DNA from: BOG-994 sp049514215
GTDB taxonomy: Bacteria > Pseudomonadota > Gammaproteobacteria > Burkholderiales > Burkholderiaceae_D
Length of the DNA stretch: 64,000 nucleotides
Direction of reading: 5' to 3'
Assembly: GCA_049514215.1 (NCBI GenBank)
Contig: JBEKVI010000002.1
Coordinates: 62,001 to 126,000 of the forward strand
Shown here: piece after piece, positions 1-8,551 of the stretch
How the letters are laid out: every line of letters begins with the position of its first letter
Position numbering within the stretch: the first letter of the stretch is position 1
Position numbers and translations under genes: made by a program
Notes under the pieces: model-generated
What the model was told of the DNA's origin: nothing
The model's input: only the letters and a program-made list of their open reading frames with translations
Database searches by the model: none

Positions 1-1
1 C

Positions 2-178
2 ACCTTACCTCTGACGGGCGTGGGCGTGGTCAACCTCATCATCACGGATCTGGGCGTATTGGAAGTCACGCCCACGGCGCTGAAGGTTCTGGAGTGCGCG
101 ACCGACGTGACGCCCGAGTTGCTCGCCCAAAAAACCGGCGTGGAGCTGGATTTTTCGGCGCTCACGGCCAAAGCCTAG
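2..178 (+). CDS. scoB: 3-oxoacid CoA-transferase subunit B, C-terminal part (5' truncated by window edge)
   Basis: The first 58 codons of the window read in frame to a TAG at 176-178. The visible protein has the end typical of the beta subunit of succinyl-CoA:3-ketoacid CoA-transferase: a hydrophobic core strand (VVNLIITDLGVLEVT), then LKVLECATDVTPELLAQKTG, the usual last helix. The family moves CoA from succinyl-CoA to acetoacetate and works as an A/B heterotetramer, so scoA should lie just upstream outside the window. The catalytic glutamate lies upstream and cannot be checked. A related acetate/acetoacetate CoA-transferase (AtoA) is the main alternative. Confidence 0.8.
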   Translation, partial: TLPLTGVGVVNLIITDLGVLEVTPTALKVLECATDVTPELLAQKTGVELDFSALTAKA

Positions 179-218
179 ATTCAACCTTGCTCCGGGGGGC
201 GCAAGCCCTCCCTGTGAC

Positions 219-1487
219 CTAGGCCTGTGCTAGCTCCAAGATGGTCGAGGCGAATGCCTTTGCCAGCGCCAGCATTTGCGAAAGATCGACCGCTCCGGGG
301 AGCAGGTCCGAGGGGAGATGGTAGGCAAAAGTCGCCGGTGCCTCCAGACTTAGAGCGCGTTCGGGGATATTGGCTCCAGCCACACTGGCGGGCGCGCCAG
401 TGCCGGCCGAAGGGAGGGATGACGCGCTTTCGGTTTCGTCACTGCGCGTCCAGCGCGCCTTTTCAATATCCAGACGGGTCTGAAAGAGCTGAAGCCAGCC
501 CGCGTTCTGGCCGCCCAGTTTCATCACGCTCGAGCGCGCCCCCAGATTGGGCCCGAGTTCAATCCATCCGAGGGCTTCGGAGGGCAAGGCGGGGTAGCGC
601 TTCATGAAGGCGTCCAGTCCCATGTTTCCCAGTTCACTGCCGCTCGTGGCCGCGAAGATCACGGTCCGCGGCGCCGCCGATTTCCCCAGTGCTCCGGCCG
701 CGTAGACCTGGCAGACCAGTCCGCCCACGCGCTCGCCGACGCAGGGACCCCAGCCGCTACGACCGCACAGCACGATGATGGGAGGCAGGTGTGGGTCACT
801 GCCCGACCACACCGAAACCACGTTGCGCCCCTCACCGGGGGCTCTTTGGAAGAGCGCGACGATTGTGCCTTCAAGTCGCTCGGCCGCCGCCTTCATGAGC
901 CAGTCACGGTGCTCGCTGCTGACCTGCACCACCGGTTTGGCCTGCGGTCTGGAGGCCACGGGGCTTGCGCAATCGAGTGGTGCAAGACCCGGCGTCGTAC
1001 CGCGTGTTATCACGATGACGGCGCGATAGCGGTCCTCGCTACGGGTCCGCTTTAAAGTCTCGTTGAGCGCATCCCAAGGGGCGATCTCGAGGACAGCGAT
1101 CTCACCTTCCTCGCCCGCCGGCGTAAAGCGGCCGGACACACCGTCCTGCTGTGTCGCGCCCCCGTCGAACAGAGGAAGACCCAGAGCGTGGTGCTCGCCT
1201 TGATCGATGGCGCAGCGGGTGACGTCCACCCGGTCAAAGGGATAGCGCTCGACGGCGACATCCAGGCCGGCTTCGCTCGTGACGCGCGCAAGCCATTGGG
1301 CCGATGCGCGCTCGACGTCCGTCCCGGTCCATTGCCAGCCGAGCTCGTCCCAGCCCGCGATGAACTGCTGCAGCGCGCGCAAATCGGGTGGGAGATCGGA
1401 CGGCGCCAGCGCGCGGAGCAACCCCGGCAGCCCCGCGAGCGCGGCGCCCAAACCTGATCGAAGCAGGCGGCGTCGGCCGATGAACAT
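219..1487 (-). CDS. M28-peptidase-like exported protein with degraded metal site
   Basis: About 422 residues. I chose the ATG at 1487, 16 bp after the stop of the upstream aminotransferase, because it places a twin-arginine-like signal (RRRLLRSG followed by an Ala/Leu/Gly-rich stretch) at the N terminus. A longer reading frame from 1598 would begin inside the aminotransferase gene. The core (GRNVVSVWSGSDPHLPPIIV, residues 220-239, and SGSELGNMG at 282-290) follows the M28 aminopeptidase pattern, but the zinc-binding His-x-Asp segment is replaced by CGR and the next metal Asp by Val. It is therefore probably not an active zinc peptidase. Cotranscription with the aminotransferase is likely. Substrate or partner is unknown. 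Confidence 0.6.
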   Translation of the reverse strand: MFIGRRRLLRSGLGAALAGLPGLLRALAPSDLPPDLRALQQFIAGWDELGWQWTGTDVERASAQWLARVTSEAGLDVAVERYPFDRVDVTRCAIDQGEHHALGLPLFDGGATQQDGVSGRFTPAGEEGEIAVLEIAPWDALNETLKRTRSEDRYRAVIVITRGTTPGLAPLDCASPVASRPQAKPVVQVSSEHRDWLMKAAAERLEGTIVALFQRAPGEGRNVVSVWSGSDPHLPPIIVLCGRSGWGPCVGERVGGLVCQVYAAGALGKSAAPRTVIFAATSGSELGNMGLDAFMKRYPALPSEALGWIELGPNLGARSSVMKLGGQNAGWLQLFQTRLDIEKARWTRSDETESASSLPSAGTGAPASVAGANIPERALSLEAPATFAYHLPSDLLPGAVDLSQMLALAKAFASTILELAQA

Positions 1488-1503
1488 GCGGCGACGCCGG
1501 GGC

Positions 1504-2715
1504 CTAGAGGGTCGCCAGCCGCGCGAGCGCTCGATCCAGAGTCGCTTCCGTCTTGGCAAAGCAAAACCGCACGACACCGGACTCCACGGGGGTCTCATAG
1601 AAGGCGGAGACGGGAATCGCGGCTACCCTGGCCTCGCGCGTAAGCCATTGGCAGAAGTCAGACTCGTTCAGGGGGCCCTGGCCCGTGTCAATGGCGCCAA
1701 AGCGTGCGAGTTGGAAGTAGGTCCCGGCACAGGTGATGGGCGCGAAGCGTGTGTTGGCCAGGCCGCGCAAAAAGTAGTCTCTCTTGGCTTCGTAGAAAGC
1801 GGAAAGTCCGAGATAGGGAAGGGGATCGGCCATGTAGGCCGCCAGCGCGTGCTGCATAGGGGTGTTCACGGTGAATACGTTGAACTGGTGCACCTTGCGA
1901 AACTCGGCCGTCAGCGCCGCCGGAGCGGCCGCGTAGGCCACCTTCCAGCCCGTGACATGATAGGTCTTGCCAAAGCTCGAGACGACCACGCTGCGCTGGG
2001 CGAGGTCTGGATAGCGCGCGACGCTTAGGTGGCTGCGCCCGTCGAAGACCATGTGCTCGTAGACTTCGTCGGAGATGAGAAACAGTCCGTTCTCTACGAC
2101 AATCTTCTCGAGCGCGCGCAGATCGTGCTCCTGAAACACGGACCCGGTCGGATTGTGGGGGCTGTTGACGATCAGAAGACGGGTTTTCGGTGTGATGGCC
2201 CGCTCGATTTCGTCCCAGGGTACGCTGAAGTTCTCGCCTGCGCCCACGGGCGCTGTCATTCGCACCGGGACCGCTGTGCCTCCGGCCAACCGGATCGAGG
2301 GCACGTAACTGTCATACACCGGCTCGATGACGATGACTTCGTCGCCAGGATGAACGAGCGCCAGGATGGCGGTCATGATCGCCTGAGTCGCTCCCGCAGT
2401 CACGGTCAATTCGGTTTGGGGGTCGTAGCGGTGTTGATACAACGCTTCGATCTTCTCGGTGATGCGTTCGCGCAGCGCCAGCACGCCCGCCATGGGGGGA
2501 TATTGATTGTGCCCGGCACGCATGGCCGCCGTTACAGCGTCCACGAGTGCCGGATCGCATTGGAAGTCGGGAAACCCCTGGCCAAGATTGACCGCATCGT
2601 GCTCCACGGCCAGGGCCGACATGACCGTGAAGATGGTCGTCCCCACCGTGGGCAGCTTGGTGCGCGGCACGGGCAGGGGGGCTTGGGTCAAGGATCGGTC
2701 GGCGCGCGGATTCAT
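1504..2715 (-). CDS. ybdL: methionine aminotransferase (YbdL-type class I/II PLP aminotransferase)
   Basis: 403 residues, fold type I aminotransferase. Seen in the sequence: KLPTVGTTIFTVMSALA at the N terminus, LGQGFPDF, the NSPHNPTG motif, SDEVYEH, and the PLP-binding lysine in SSFGKTYHVTGWK. The order and wording match E. coli YbdL closely, an enzyme preferring methionine, His and Phe with keto-acid acceptors. The ATG at 2715 is preferred; an upstream TTG (2742) would add nine residues with no ribosome-binding advantage. It is divergent from the phospholipase-D gene and is followed 16 bp later by the M28-like gene. A kynurenine aminotransferase label is also used for this family. Confidence 0.85.
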   Translation of the reverse strand: MNPRADRSLTQAPLPVPRTKLPTVGTTIFTVMSALAVEHDAVNLGQGFPDFQCDPALVDAVTAAMRAGHNQYPPMAGVLALRERITEKIEALYQHRYDPQTELTVTAGATQAIMTAILALVHPGDEVIVIEPVYDSYVPSIRLAGGTAVPVRMTAPVGAGENFSVPWDEIERAITPKTRLLIVNSPHNPTGSVFQEHDLRALEKIVVENGLFLISDEVYEHMVFDGRSHLSVARYPDLAQRSVVVSSFGKTYHVTGWKVAYAAAPAALTAEFRKVHQFNVFTVNTPMQHALAAYMADPLPYLGLSAFYEAKRDYFLRGLANTRFAPITCAGTYFQLARFGAIDTGQGPLNESDFCQWLTREARVAAIPVSAFYETPVESGVVRFCFAKTEATLDRALARLATL

Positions 2716-2881
2716 GCGAAACGATAAGGGTTGCTCGACCAATTATACCGTCACCCCGGAAACGTGTTCCCGGTCCTCAGGGCTCAAGCCCGGTAAACGC
2801 GCAGGCGCGAAGCGCTTGGGTCTATACTTTTCAAAATGATGGGCCTTACCTGGGCGTCGACAGGGATCTTCACTCGGTTGC

Positions 2882-4468
2882 ATGCAAAAATTGCTCCTTC
2901 TTTGCCGCGCGTGCGCCCGTTTGCACCGCGCGCTTGTGGTTTCGGCCCTTCTTGCAGCGGCGCTTTCGGGATGCGCAGCACTGCCTGCGCATCCCGAGCG
3001 GGCGGTCTCGTCAGCCATCTCCGACTATACGAGCACGACGCTCTATCGGATCACCGAGCCGGTCGTCCCCGGCGACGGTCGCTCGAGTTTTCGGCTGCTA
3101 CCCTTCGCTTCCTCCGCCTATGCCACGCGCATCGCGCTGTCGGACCTCGCCCAGAAAAGTCTCGATATCCAGTACTACTATTTCCCGGGCGATAACTCGG
3201 GGAAGTTTCTGATGCGCGCGTTACGCAATGCATCCGAGCGTGGCGTCAGGGTGCGGGTTTTGATCGACGATCTCTATACCAGCGGGGAGGATCCGCTACT
3301 GACCAGCCTCGCTGCGTTTCCCAATGTCGAGATCCGGCTCTTTAATCCCTTCCCCAATTTTCGCGACTCGTTGTACCTGCGCTTTTTGGGTTCCGTCGGA
3401 CAATGGGGCCGCGTGAATCACCGCATGCACAACAAGCTTTTCATTGCGGATAACGTCGCGGCCGTCGCCGGGGGGCGCAACATGGCCGACGAGTATTTCA
3501 TGCGTTCTCAGTCCAACAACTTCGTCGACGTCGACGCCTTCGTCGCAGGTCCCCTGGTCCGCGATCTCTCGACGATCTTTGATCGTTACTGGAACAGTGA
3601 ATTCGCCTATCCCCTGGCCTCCATCGTGCGGCCGGACGTAGGCCGGGAAGCGGCCCAGCGCCGCTTCGATGAACTCACGATCTACACGGTCGCGCCGCCT
3701 GCTGACGAGGTGACCCCCGAGACGCGGCGCTATGCCACGTTACCTGACGAGCTCAAGGCGCAGCACCTTGACGGCGCCGTGCCGGCGCGCGCCCGCGCGT
3801 TCGCCGATCCCTTAAGCAAGGTCACGGGCGCGAATCTGAAGTCGATCGAGGGGACCGTCACCGACCAGGTGATGCATCTGATCGACTCGGCTCAGGAGAA
3901 CGTCACGCTCATCTCGCCTTATTTCGTGCCGGGTGAGCGCGGCATGGAGCTCATCCGACGCGCGCATGCGCGCGGTGTCGACCAAGTCGTGGTGACCAAT
4001 TCGCTGGCCTCGACCGACGCGCCGGTGGTCCACGGCGGCTATATACGCTATCGGATCGAGATGTTGCGCGCTGGAGTCGAGATCCGGGAGCTTAGCCCCA
4101 CCATCGTCGCCAAGCGCGAGCACTTCGGACGCTTTGGCAGCTCTTTTGGGGCGTTGCACGCCAAACTCGCCGTGGTCGACCACGATCGGTTCTTTCTGGG
4201 ATCGATGAATCTGGACGAGCGCTCGGAATTCGAAAACACTGAACTGGGATTGATCGTGGAGAGCCCCGAATTGGCCGCGCAGCTCATCGATCGCACCGAT
4301 CCTCGCAGCAGCTACACCCTGCGCTTGACGCCCGACGGCGCCGGCATTGAATGGGTGGAAGACGATGGCAAAAGCGAGGTCGTCTATCACAGCGAGCCCG
4401 AGGCCAGCTTCTGGCTCCGATTGGAAGTACGGCTTTTGCAGCCCGTGATTCCCGAGCGCGATCTGTAG
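2882..4468 (+). CDS. clsC: phospholipase D / cardiolipin synthase-like lipoprotein (ClsC/YmdC type)
   Basis: 528 residues. The N terminus carries a hydrophobic segment and a lipobox (LSGC, Cys31), so the protein is probably a lipoprotein. Two HKD catalytic motifs are intact: His183-x-Lys185-x4-Asp190 followed by GGRN, and His426-x-Lys428-x4-Asp433 followed by GSMNLDERS. This two-motif layout and length fit the YmdC/ClsC group, which makes cardiolipin from phosphatidylglycerol plus phosphatidylethanolamine. E. coli YmdC works with YmdB, which is not next to this gene. A -10-like TATACT lies at 2823-2828. A general phospholipase D is the alternative. The convergent PIN gene ends 10 bp after its stop. 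Confidence 0.82.
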   Translation: MQKLLLLCRACARLHRALVVSALLAAALSGCAALPAHPERAVSSAISDYTSTTLYRITEPVVPGDGRSSFRLLPFASSAYATRIALSDLAQKSLDIQYYYFPGDNSGKFLMRALRNASERGVRVRVLIDDLYTSGEDPLLTSLAAFPNVEIRLFNPFPNFRDSLYLRFLGSVGQWGRVNHRMHNKLFIADNVAAVAGGRNMADEYFMRSQSNNFVDVDAFVAGPLVRDLSTIFDRYWNSEFAYPLASIVRPDVGREAAQRRFDELTIYTVAPPADEVTPETRRYATLPDELKAQHLDGAVPARARAFADPLSKVTGANLKSIEGTVTDQVMHLIDSAQENVTLISPYFVPGERGMELIRRAHARGVDQVVVTNSLASTDAPVVHGGYIRYRIEMLRAGVEIRELSPTIVAKREHFGRFGSSFGALHAKLAVVDHDRFFLGSMNLDERSEFENTELGLIVESPELAAQLIDRTDPRSSYTLRLTPDGAGIEWVEDDGKSEVVYHSEPEASFWLRLEVRLLQPVIPERDL

Positions 4469-4477
4469 GCAAGTGCG

Positions 4478-4993
4478 CTAGGTCTTGGCCGAGTCGCCCA
4501 GCAGAACAGCGCTCGCTTCCCGAGGATGCAGAATCCGAAACAGCCCGAGCCGAACCGTCTGTGCGGCCAGCTTCAGCACGAGCTTGTCCTTGCTGATGAG
4601 CCATTGGGCGCCGCTCTGATCTGCCAGTTCCAAGAACTTCTGATCGTCGTGGTCGCGGCATTGGGGCAGTGCCCTGCTTAAAGGACGCGCGCTGAGGGGC
4701 TCGACGAAGTGGTCGTACTGGAGCAGGGCGGAACTCCTTTGTTGCGCCGTGGCGCGCAGCTTCGGGCGCCCAAGAATTCGCAACAGTTCGGCCCGACAGT
4801 CCTCGCGCGTCACGACGCAGGCACGCTCGCTCTCGATCTCGCGCCTTATGGCGCGGGTTTCGGGATCGTCGAAGATGAGCCAATCCAGCACCACGTTGGT
4901 GTCGAGCACCCAGACCGGTCGATCAGAGCGATGGGCCGCAGGAGCACGCTCGCCGCTAGAATGGGGGTCGTGCACGGCGGCAGTGTGGATCAC
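4478..4993 (-). CDS. PIN-domain protein, putative RNase toxin (COG1569-like)
   Basis: 171 residues from a GTG at 4993. The PIN fold is recognisable from VLDTNVVLDWLIF (first Asp), RAELLRILGRPKL (Glu), CRDHDDQKFLELA (paired Asp) and ISKDKLVL (last Asp), so all four acidic metal ligands seem present. Families of this type are usually toxins cleaving RNA, with a small antitoxin gene directly upstream. Here the upstream 167 bp hold no evident antitoxin and the next gene is divergent. About 28 residues precede the PIN domain, so a start further in (GTG codons exist) is possible. Function as an RNase is inferred only. Confidence 0.72.
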   Translation of the reverse strand: MIHTAAVHDPHSSGERAPAAHRSDRPVWVLDTNVVLDWLIFDDPETRAIRREIESERACVVTREDCRAELLRILGRPKLRATAQQRSSALLQYDHFVEPLSARPLSRALPQCRDHDDQKFLELADQSGAQWLISKDKLVLKLAAQTVRLGLFRILHPREASAVLLGDSAKT

Positions 4994-5160
4994 GGGGTCG
5001 GTGTCACCGCTTGGAAAGTGCCCGCATTCTACGCATTTTCGAAGCCTGAGCCGAGTTTCGATCGACGCACAACGGGGAACTACGCCCGGCCGACCCGGTC
5101 AAGCATCGACTTTGCAAGTACAGTTCCCGCATTCGGTTCAACATAGGAAGACATCAGGAC

Positions 5161-6303
5161 ATGATTCAGATCGGAAGCGGATTTGACTCCGGCGCCATCG
5201 AGGTGGTGCAGGCAACCTCGGCCGATGCGATCGAAGTGCGCATTCGGCGCGACAGCCACGAGAATTTCACGCAGTGGTTTCATTTTCGCCTGAGCGGCGC
5301 GCGCGGGCAGACCACTTCCATTCGGTTCCTCAATGCCGCAGCGTGCACCTATCCGAAGGGCTGGGAGGATTACCAGGTCGTTGCCTCGTACGACCGGCAG
5401 AACTGGTTTCGCGTGCCCACGCGCTATGGCGAGGGGGTCCTCTCGGTGCGCCACGTGCCCGAGCACGACATCATTTATTACGCCTATTTCGAGCCCTACT
5501 CCTGGGAACGCCACCTGAATTTCCTGGGGCAGCTGCAGTGCGAACCCCATGTCCGAGTCGAGAACTTGACGCGTACGGCCGATGGGCATGACCTCGATCT
5601 TGTACGCATCTCAAGGGGCCCGGCGCTCAAAGCCCCCGTGTGGATCATTGCGCGCCAGCACCCGGGTGAAACCATGGCGGAGTGGTTCACCGAGGGCTTG
5701 ATCGAACGGCTGCTTGATGCGGCCGATCCGCTTGCGCGCATCGCGCTCTCGCTCGCGAGCTTTTGCATCGTCCCGAACATGAATCCAGACGGATCGGTGC
5801 GGGGGAACCTGCGTACTAACGCGCGCGGGGCGAACCTGAATCGGGAGTGGTCAGGGCCCAACCCCGAGACGAGCCCCGAAGTGTGCGCGGTGCGCCTGGC
5901 CATGCAGAAGGAGGGGGTCTGCCTGTTCTTGGATATTCACGGCGACGAAGCCTTGCCCTATGTCTTTGTGGCGGGCAGCGAGATGCTGCCAAGCTTTAGC
6001 GCAAGGCAGGCTGCGCACCAGGCCGCATTCATCGCCGCCTTCAAAGCGGCGAGCCCGGATTTTCAGGATCGCCACGGCTATCCGTCGGGGAAATATCATA
6101 GCGACGCACTCAAGCTTGCATCCAAATGGGTCGGTCATGAATTCGATTGCCTCTCGCTCACCCTCGAGATGCCCTTTAAGGACAACGCGAACCTGCCCGA
6201 TCCAGCGGTTGGATGGAACGGAGCGCGCAGCAAGCGCCTCGGCGCGGCCGCGCTTGCGCCCATCACGGCGCATCTGCAGGCGCTAGGGCCCGTCTCTGGC
6301 TAG
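5161..6303 (+). CDS. M14-family cytosolic zinc carboxypeptidase
   Basis: 380 residues without signal peptide. An N-terminal beta domain (1-140) precedes the M14 catalytic domain, as in the bacterial/AGBL cytosolic carboxypeptidase group. Zinc ligands are visible: His167 and Glu170 in RQHPGETMAEW, and His260 in FLDIHGDE. The catalytic Glu is Glu336 in LTLEMPFKDN. NMNPDG and RGANLNREW are the substrate-carboxylate-binding segments. Eukaryotic relatives remove glutamates from tubulin; the bacterial substrate is not settled. The gene stands alone between the divergent PIN gene and the CHRD gene. An AGGAC sequence precedes the ATG. Confidence 0.85.
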   Translation: MIQIGSGFDSGAIEVVQATSADAIEVRIRRDSHENFTQWFHFRLSGARGQTTSIRFLNAAACTYPKGWEDYQVVASYDRQNWFRVPTRYGEGVLSVRHVPEHDIIYYAYFEPYSWERHLNFLGQLQCEPHVRVENLTRTADGHDLDLVRISRGPALKAPVWIIARQHPGETMAEWFTEGLIERLLDAADPLARIALSLASFCIVPNMNPDGSVRGNLRTNARGANLNREWSGPNPETSPEVCAVRLAMQKEGVCLFLDIHGDEALPYVFVAGSEMLPSFSARQAAHQAAFIAAFKAASPDFQDRHGYPSGKYHSDALKLASKWVGHEFDCLSLTLEMPFKDNANLPDPAVGWNGARSKRLGAAALAPITAHLQALGPVSG

Positions 6304-6481
6304 CCTCTTCGGTGCAGCAATGCACAACTTTTTCGGGCACCGGCGCGGGTCCTCGTCCGGGTAGCCGGACTTGCTTCCTGATGTGAGTTGAACTAAGGTG
6401 AGGACGCGGCAAGCGATGCGCCGGCCGTGCTCGCGCGGCAATGGAGTCATCGTTTCGACATACAACTTCTGGAGTCCAAAA

Positions 6482-6919
6482 ATGAATCGACGTGCTGCAG
6501 CGCTGCGCGGCCTGATCCTCGCGGCCGGTGTTCTGGTTGTTCCATTCTCGGCCCGCGCCGAGACCGTCGTCTTCACCGCGGGGCTGAGCCCGGCAAGCGA
6601 AGTTCCTCCAAAAAAGAGCAACGGAACGGGAACGGTCCAAGCGGTGCTCGATACCAAATCGAACAAACTTCACTATGTCGTGAACTACAAGGATTTGACG
6701 GGGGATGCCACGGGCGCGCACTTCCATGGACCGGCGCAACCCGGCCAGAATGCGGGCATCAGCTACGGGCTCAAGAGTAGTCTGGCCAGCCCGATCGAGG
6801 GAGATGCCACGCTCACGCCCGAGCAGGCAGCCGACCTTGCGGCCGGGAAGTGGTATTTCAACGTGCATACGGCAGCCAATCCCAGCGGCGAGATTCGCGG
6901 CCAGCTGCTGCGTCAGTAG
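6482..6919 (+). CDS. exported CHRD-domain protein
   Basis: 145 residues. The ATG at 6482 follows a GGAG ribosome-binding site and starts a Sec signal peptide (MNRRAAALRGLILAAGVLVV, cleaved near ARA/ETVVF). The rest is one CHRD domain: FTAGLSPASEVPPKKSNGTG, LHYVVNYKDLTG, AHFHGPAQPGQNAG, and the end motif WYFNVHTAANPSGEIRGQL. CHRD domains occur in chordin and many bacterial secreted proteins; no enzymatic role is known. It is convergent with the peptide-binding-protein gene, whose stop lies 33 bp away. Confidence 0.88.
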   Translation: MNRRAAALRGLILAAGVLVVPFSARAETVVFTAGLSPASEVPPKKSNGTGTVQAVLDTKSNKLHYVVNYKDLTGDATGAHFHGPAQPGQNAGISYGLKSSLASPIEGDATLTPEQAADLAAGKWYFNVHTAANPSGEIRGQLLRQ

Positions 6920-6952
6920 TTGCGGCCCGGCGGGACAGCGCGCGCGGTCCGC

Positions 6953-8524
6953 CTAGGGTCGCGTGAACTGCTGGGCCAGAGTGAATTCGTCGACCCGTCC
7001 GGGATAGCTGATTCCCTGTTTCATGGCCCAGCTCACCATCTGGTGATACATCACGATGACCGGGCGATTGCGAAGGCCGAAGGACATCATCGCGCGCGTC
7101 GACTTCTCGCGATCGGCCTCATCGAAGATCTGAAAATCATGATCGAGCATGGCATCGAGCTCGGGTTGGCTTGATTTGCCCATATTCCAGCTCCCGTAGC
7201 CCTTGGCCGAATTGGGCGTGGCCAGATGTGCCTTGATGGTGTTATCGCCCAGGGTCGAGCCCCATCCGATGAGCGCGAAGCTGTAGGATCCCGCGCGCGC
7301 CTTGGGAAGATAGGCGACCCAGGGTTCGACGGCAACCTGGGAGAGAATCCCCACGCGTGAGAGCATGCCGGCGACGGCTTCGGCGACCTTGACGTCGTTG
7401 ACGTAACGTTCCTTGGGAGCGTGCAAGACGAGCCGGAATCCGTCCGGGTAACCGGCTTGCGCGAGCAGCGCCTTAGCGCCTTCGGGATCATAGGCGTCGA
7501 CTGGGATCTCCGGGTTATATCCAAAGATTCCAGGAGCGACCAGATTGGACGCGGGCACCGCGAGGTTTTCCATGATCCGGCGCACCAGCTGATCCCGGTT
7601 GATCGCTTTGGAGATTGCCAGCCGCACCCGTGCGTCCTTGAAGGGGTTGCGGGCCAGCGGTTTGCCGCTTCGGTCGCTGACGTCGGGGGTCACGTCGCGA
7701 AATTGGTCCATGTGCCAGAACAAGGTGCGCCATGACACCTGCTGCTCGAGTTTGAAACGGGGGTCGCTGCGCAGCCGGCTGGCGTCGGCGGTCGGGACAT
7801 ACTCGATGACGTCGACGTCATCGGACAGAAGTGCCGCCATGCGCGGAGCACCCGCCGTGAGCAGGCGCAAGGTCACGTGCTCCCAGGAGGCTTTGCCACC
7901 CCAGTATCCTGGATTGCGGCGCAGCTCGATCCGGTCACCTCTTTGAAAACTCTCGAGTGCGAAAGGCCCGGTACCGATCGCAGCACGCCCGTTGTCGAAG
8001 TCGGCCGGCGTCGCTTTGTCTGCCGCTTTTCTCGAGACGATGAATATGGCGTTAAGGTCGTAGGGCAGGAGAACGTACGGACTCGCCGTCTTCACGCGCA
8101 CCGTGTGAGCGTCGACGATCTCGGTGGAGACGATGGTTTTCACAAAGGGCGTAAAGGGTCCCGGACTTCCCGTGAGCGTATTGGGCCGCTCGAGCGAGAA
8201 GACCACGTCTTCAGCAGTGAAGTCGCTGCCATCGTGAAATTTGACTCCCTCCCGTAGCGTGAACTCCCAGGTCAGAGGATCGATGGTGCGCCAACGGGTC
8301 GCCAGGCCCGGAATCAGCCTGCCGTTTCGATCGGTCAAGGTCAGGGGATCGAAAATATGGGCTGATACGGCCACATTCGGCCCCGAATTGTTCCAATGCG
8401 GATCCATCGAGGTGACATCGGCCGAAAGACCAATACGCAGCGTATCTGCGTGAGCCGCCGCGAACGGTGTGGCGAAGACGAGAAAGATCAACAGCGCAAC
8501 GAAGGCGCGGTGCGGAGATCTCAT
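6953..8524 (-). CDS. ABC transporter substrate-binding protein, family 5 (peptide/nickel type)
   Basis: 523 residues with a Sec signal peptide (MRSPHRAFVALLIFLVFATP, cleaved near AHA/DTLRI). The body has the SBP_bac_5 signature: GLSADVTSMDPHWNNSG, the LTLTDRNGRLIPGLATRW segment, and WEFTLREGVKFHDGSDFTAEDVVFSLER. Such proteins deliver oligopeptides, glutathione, nickel or opines to an inner-membrane permease. No permease or ATPase gene is present nearby, so it is an orphan receptor or uses components encoded elsewhere. It lies 27 bp downstream of an MFS exporter gene on the same strand and may share its mRNA. Ligand cannot be predicted. Confidence 0.85.
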   Translation of the reverse strand: MRSPHRAFVALLIFLVFATPFAAAHADTLRIGLSADVTSMDPHWNNSGPNVAVSAHIFDPLTLTDRNGRLIPGLATRWRTIDPLTWEFTLREGVKFHDGSDFTAEDVVFSLERPNTLTGSPGPFTPFVKTIVSTEIVDAHTVRVKTASPYVLLPYDLNAIFIVSRKAADKATPADFDNGRAAIGTGPFALESFQRGDRIELRRNPGYWGGKASWEHVTLRLLTAGAPRMAALLSDDVDVIEYVPTADASRLRSDPRFKLEQQVSWRTLFWHMDQFRDVTPDVSDRSGKPLARNPFKDARVRLAISKAINRDQLVRRIMENLAVPASNLVAPGIFGYNPEIPVDAYDPEGAKALLAQAGYPDGFRLVLHAPKERYVNDVKVAEAVAGMLSRVGILSQVAVEPWVAYLPKARAGSYSFALIGWGSTLGDNTIKAHLATPNSAKGYGSWNMGKSSQPELDAMLDHDFQIFDEADREKSTRAMMSFGLRNRPVIVMYHQMVSWAMKQGISYPGRVDEFTLAQQFTRP

Positions 8525-8551
8525 GAGAAGTCGGGGCCGAGAATCGCTGGG

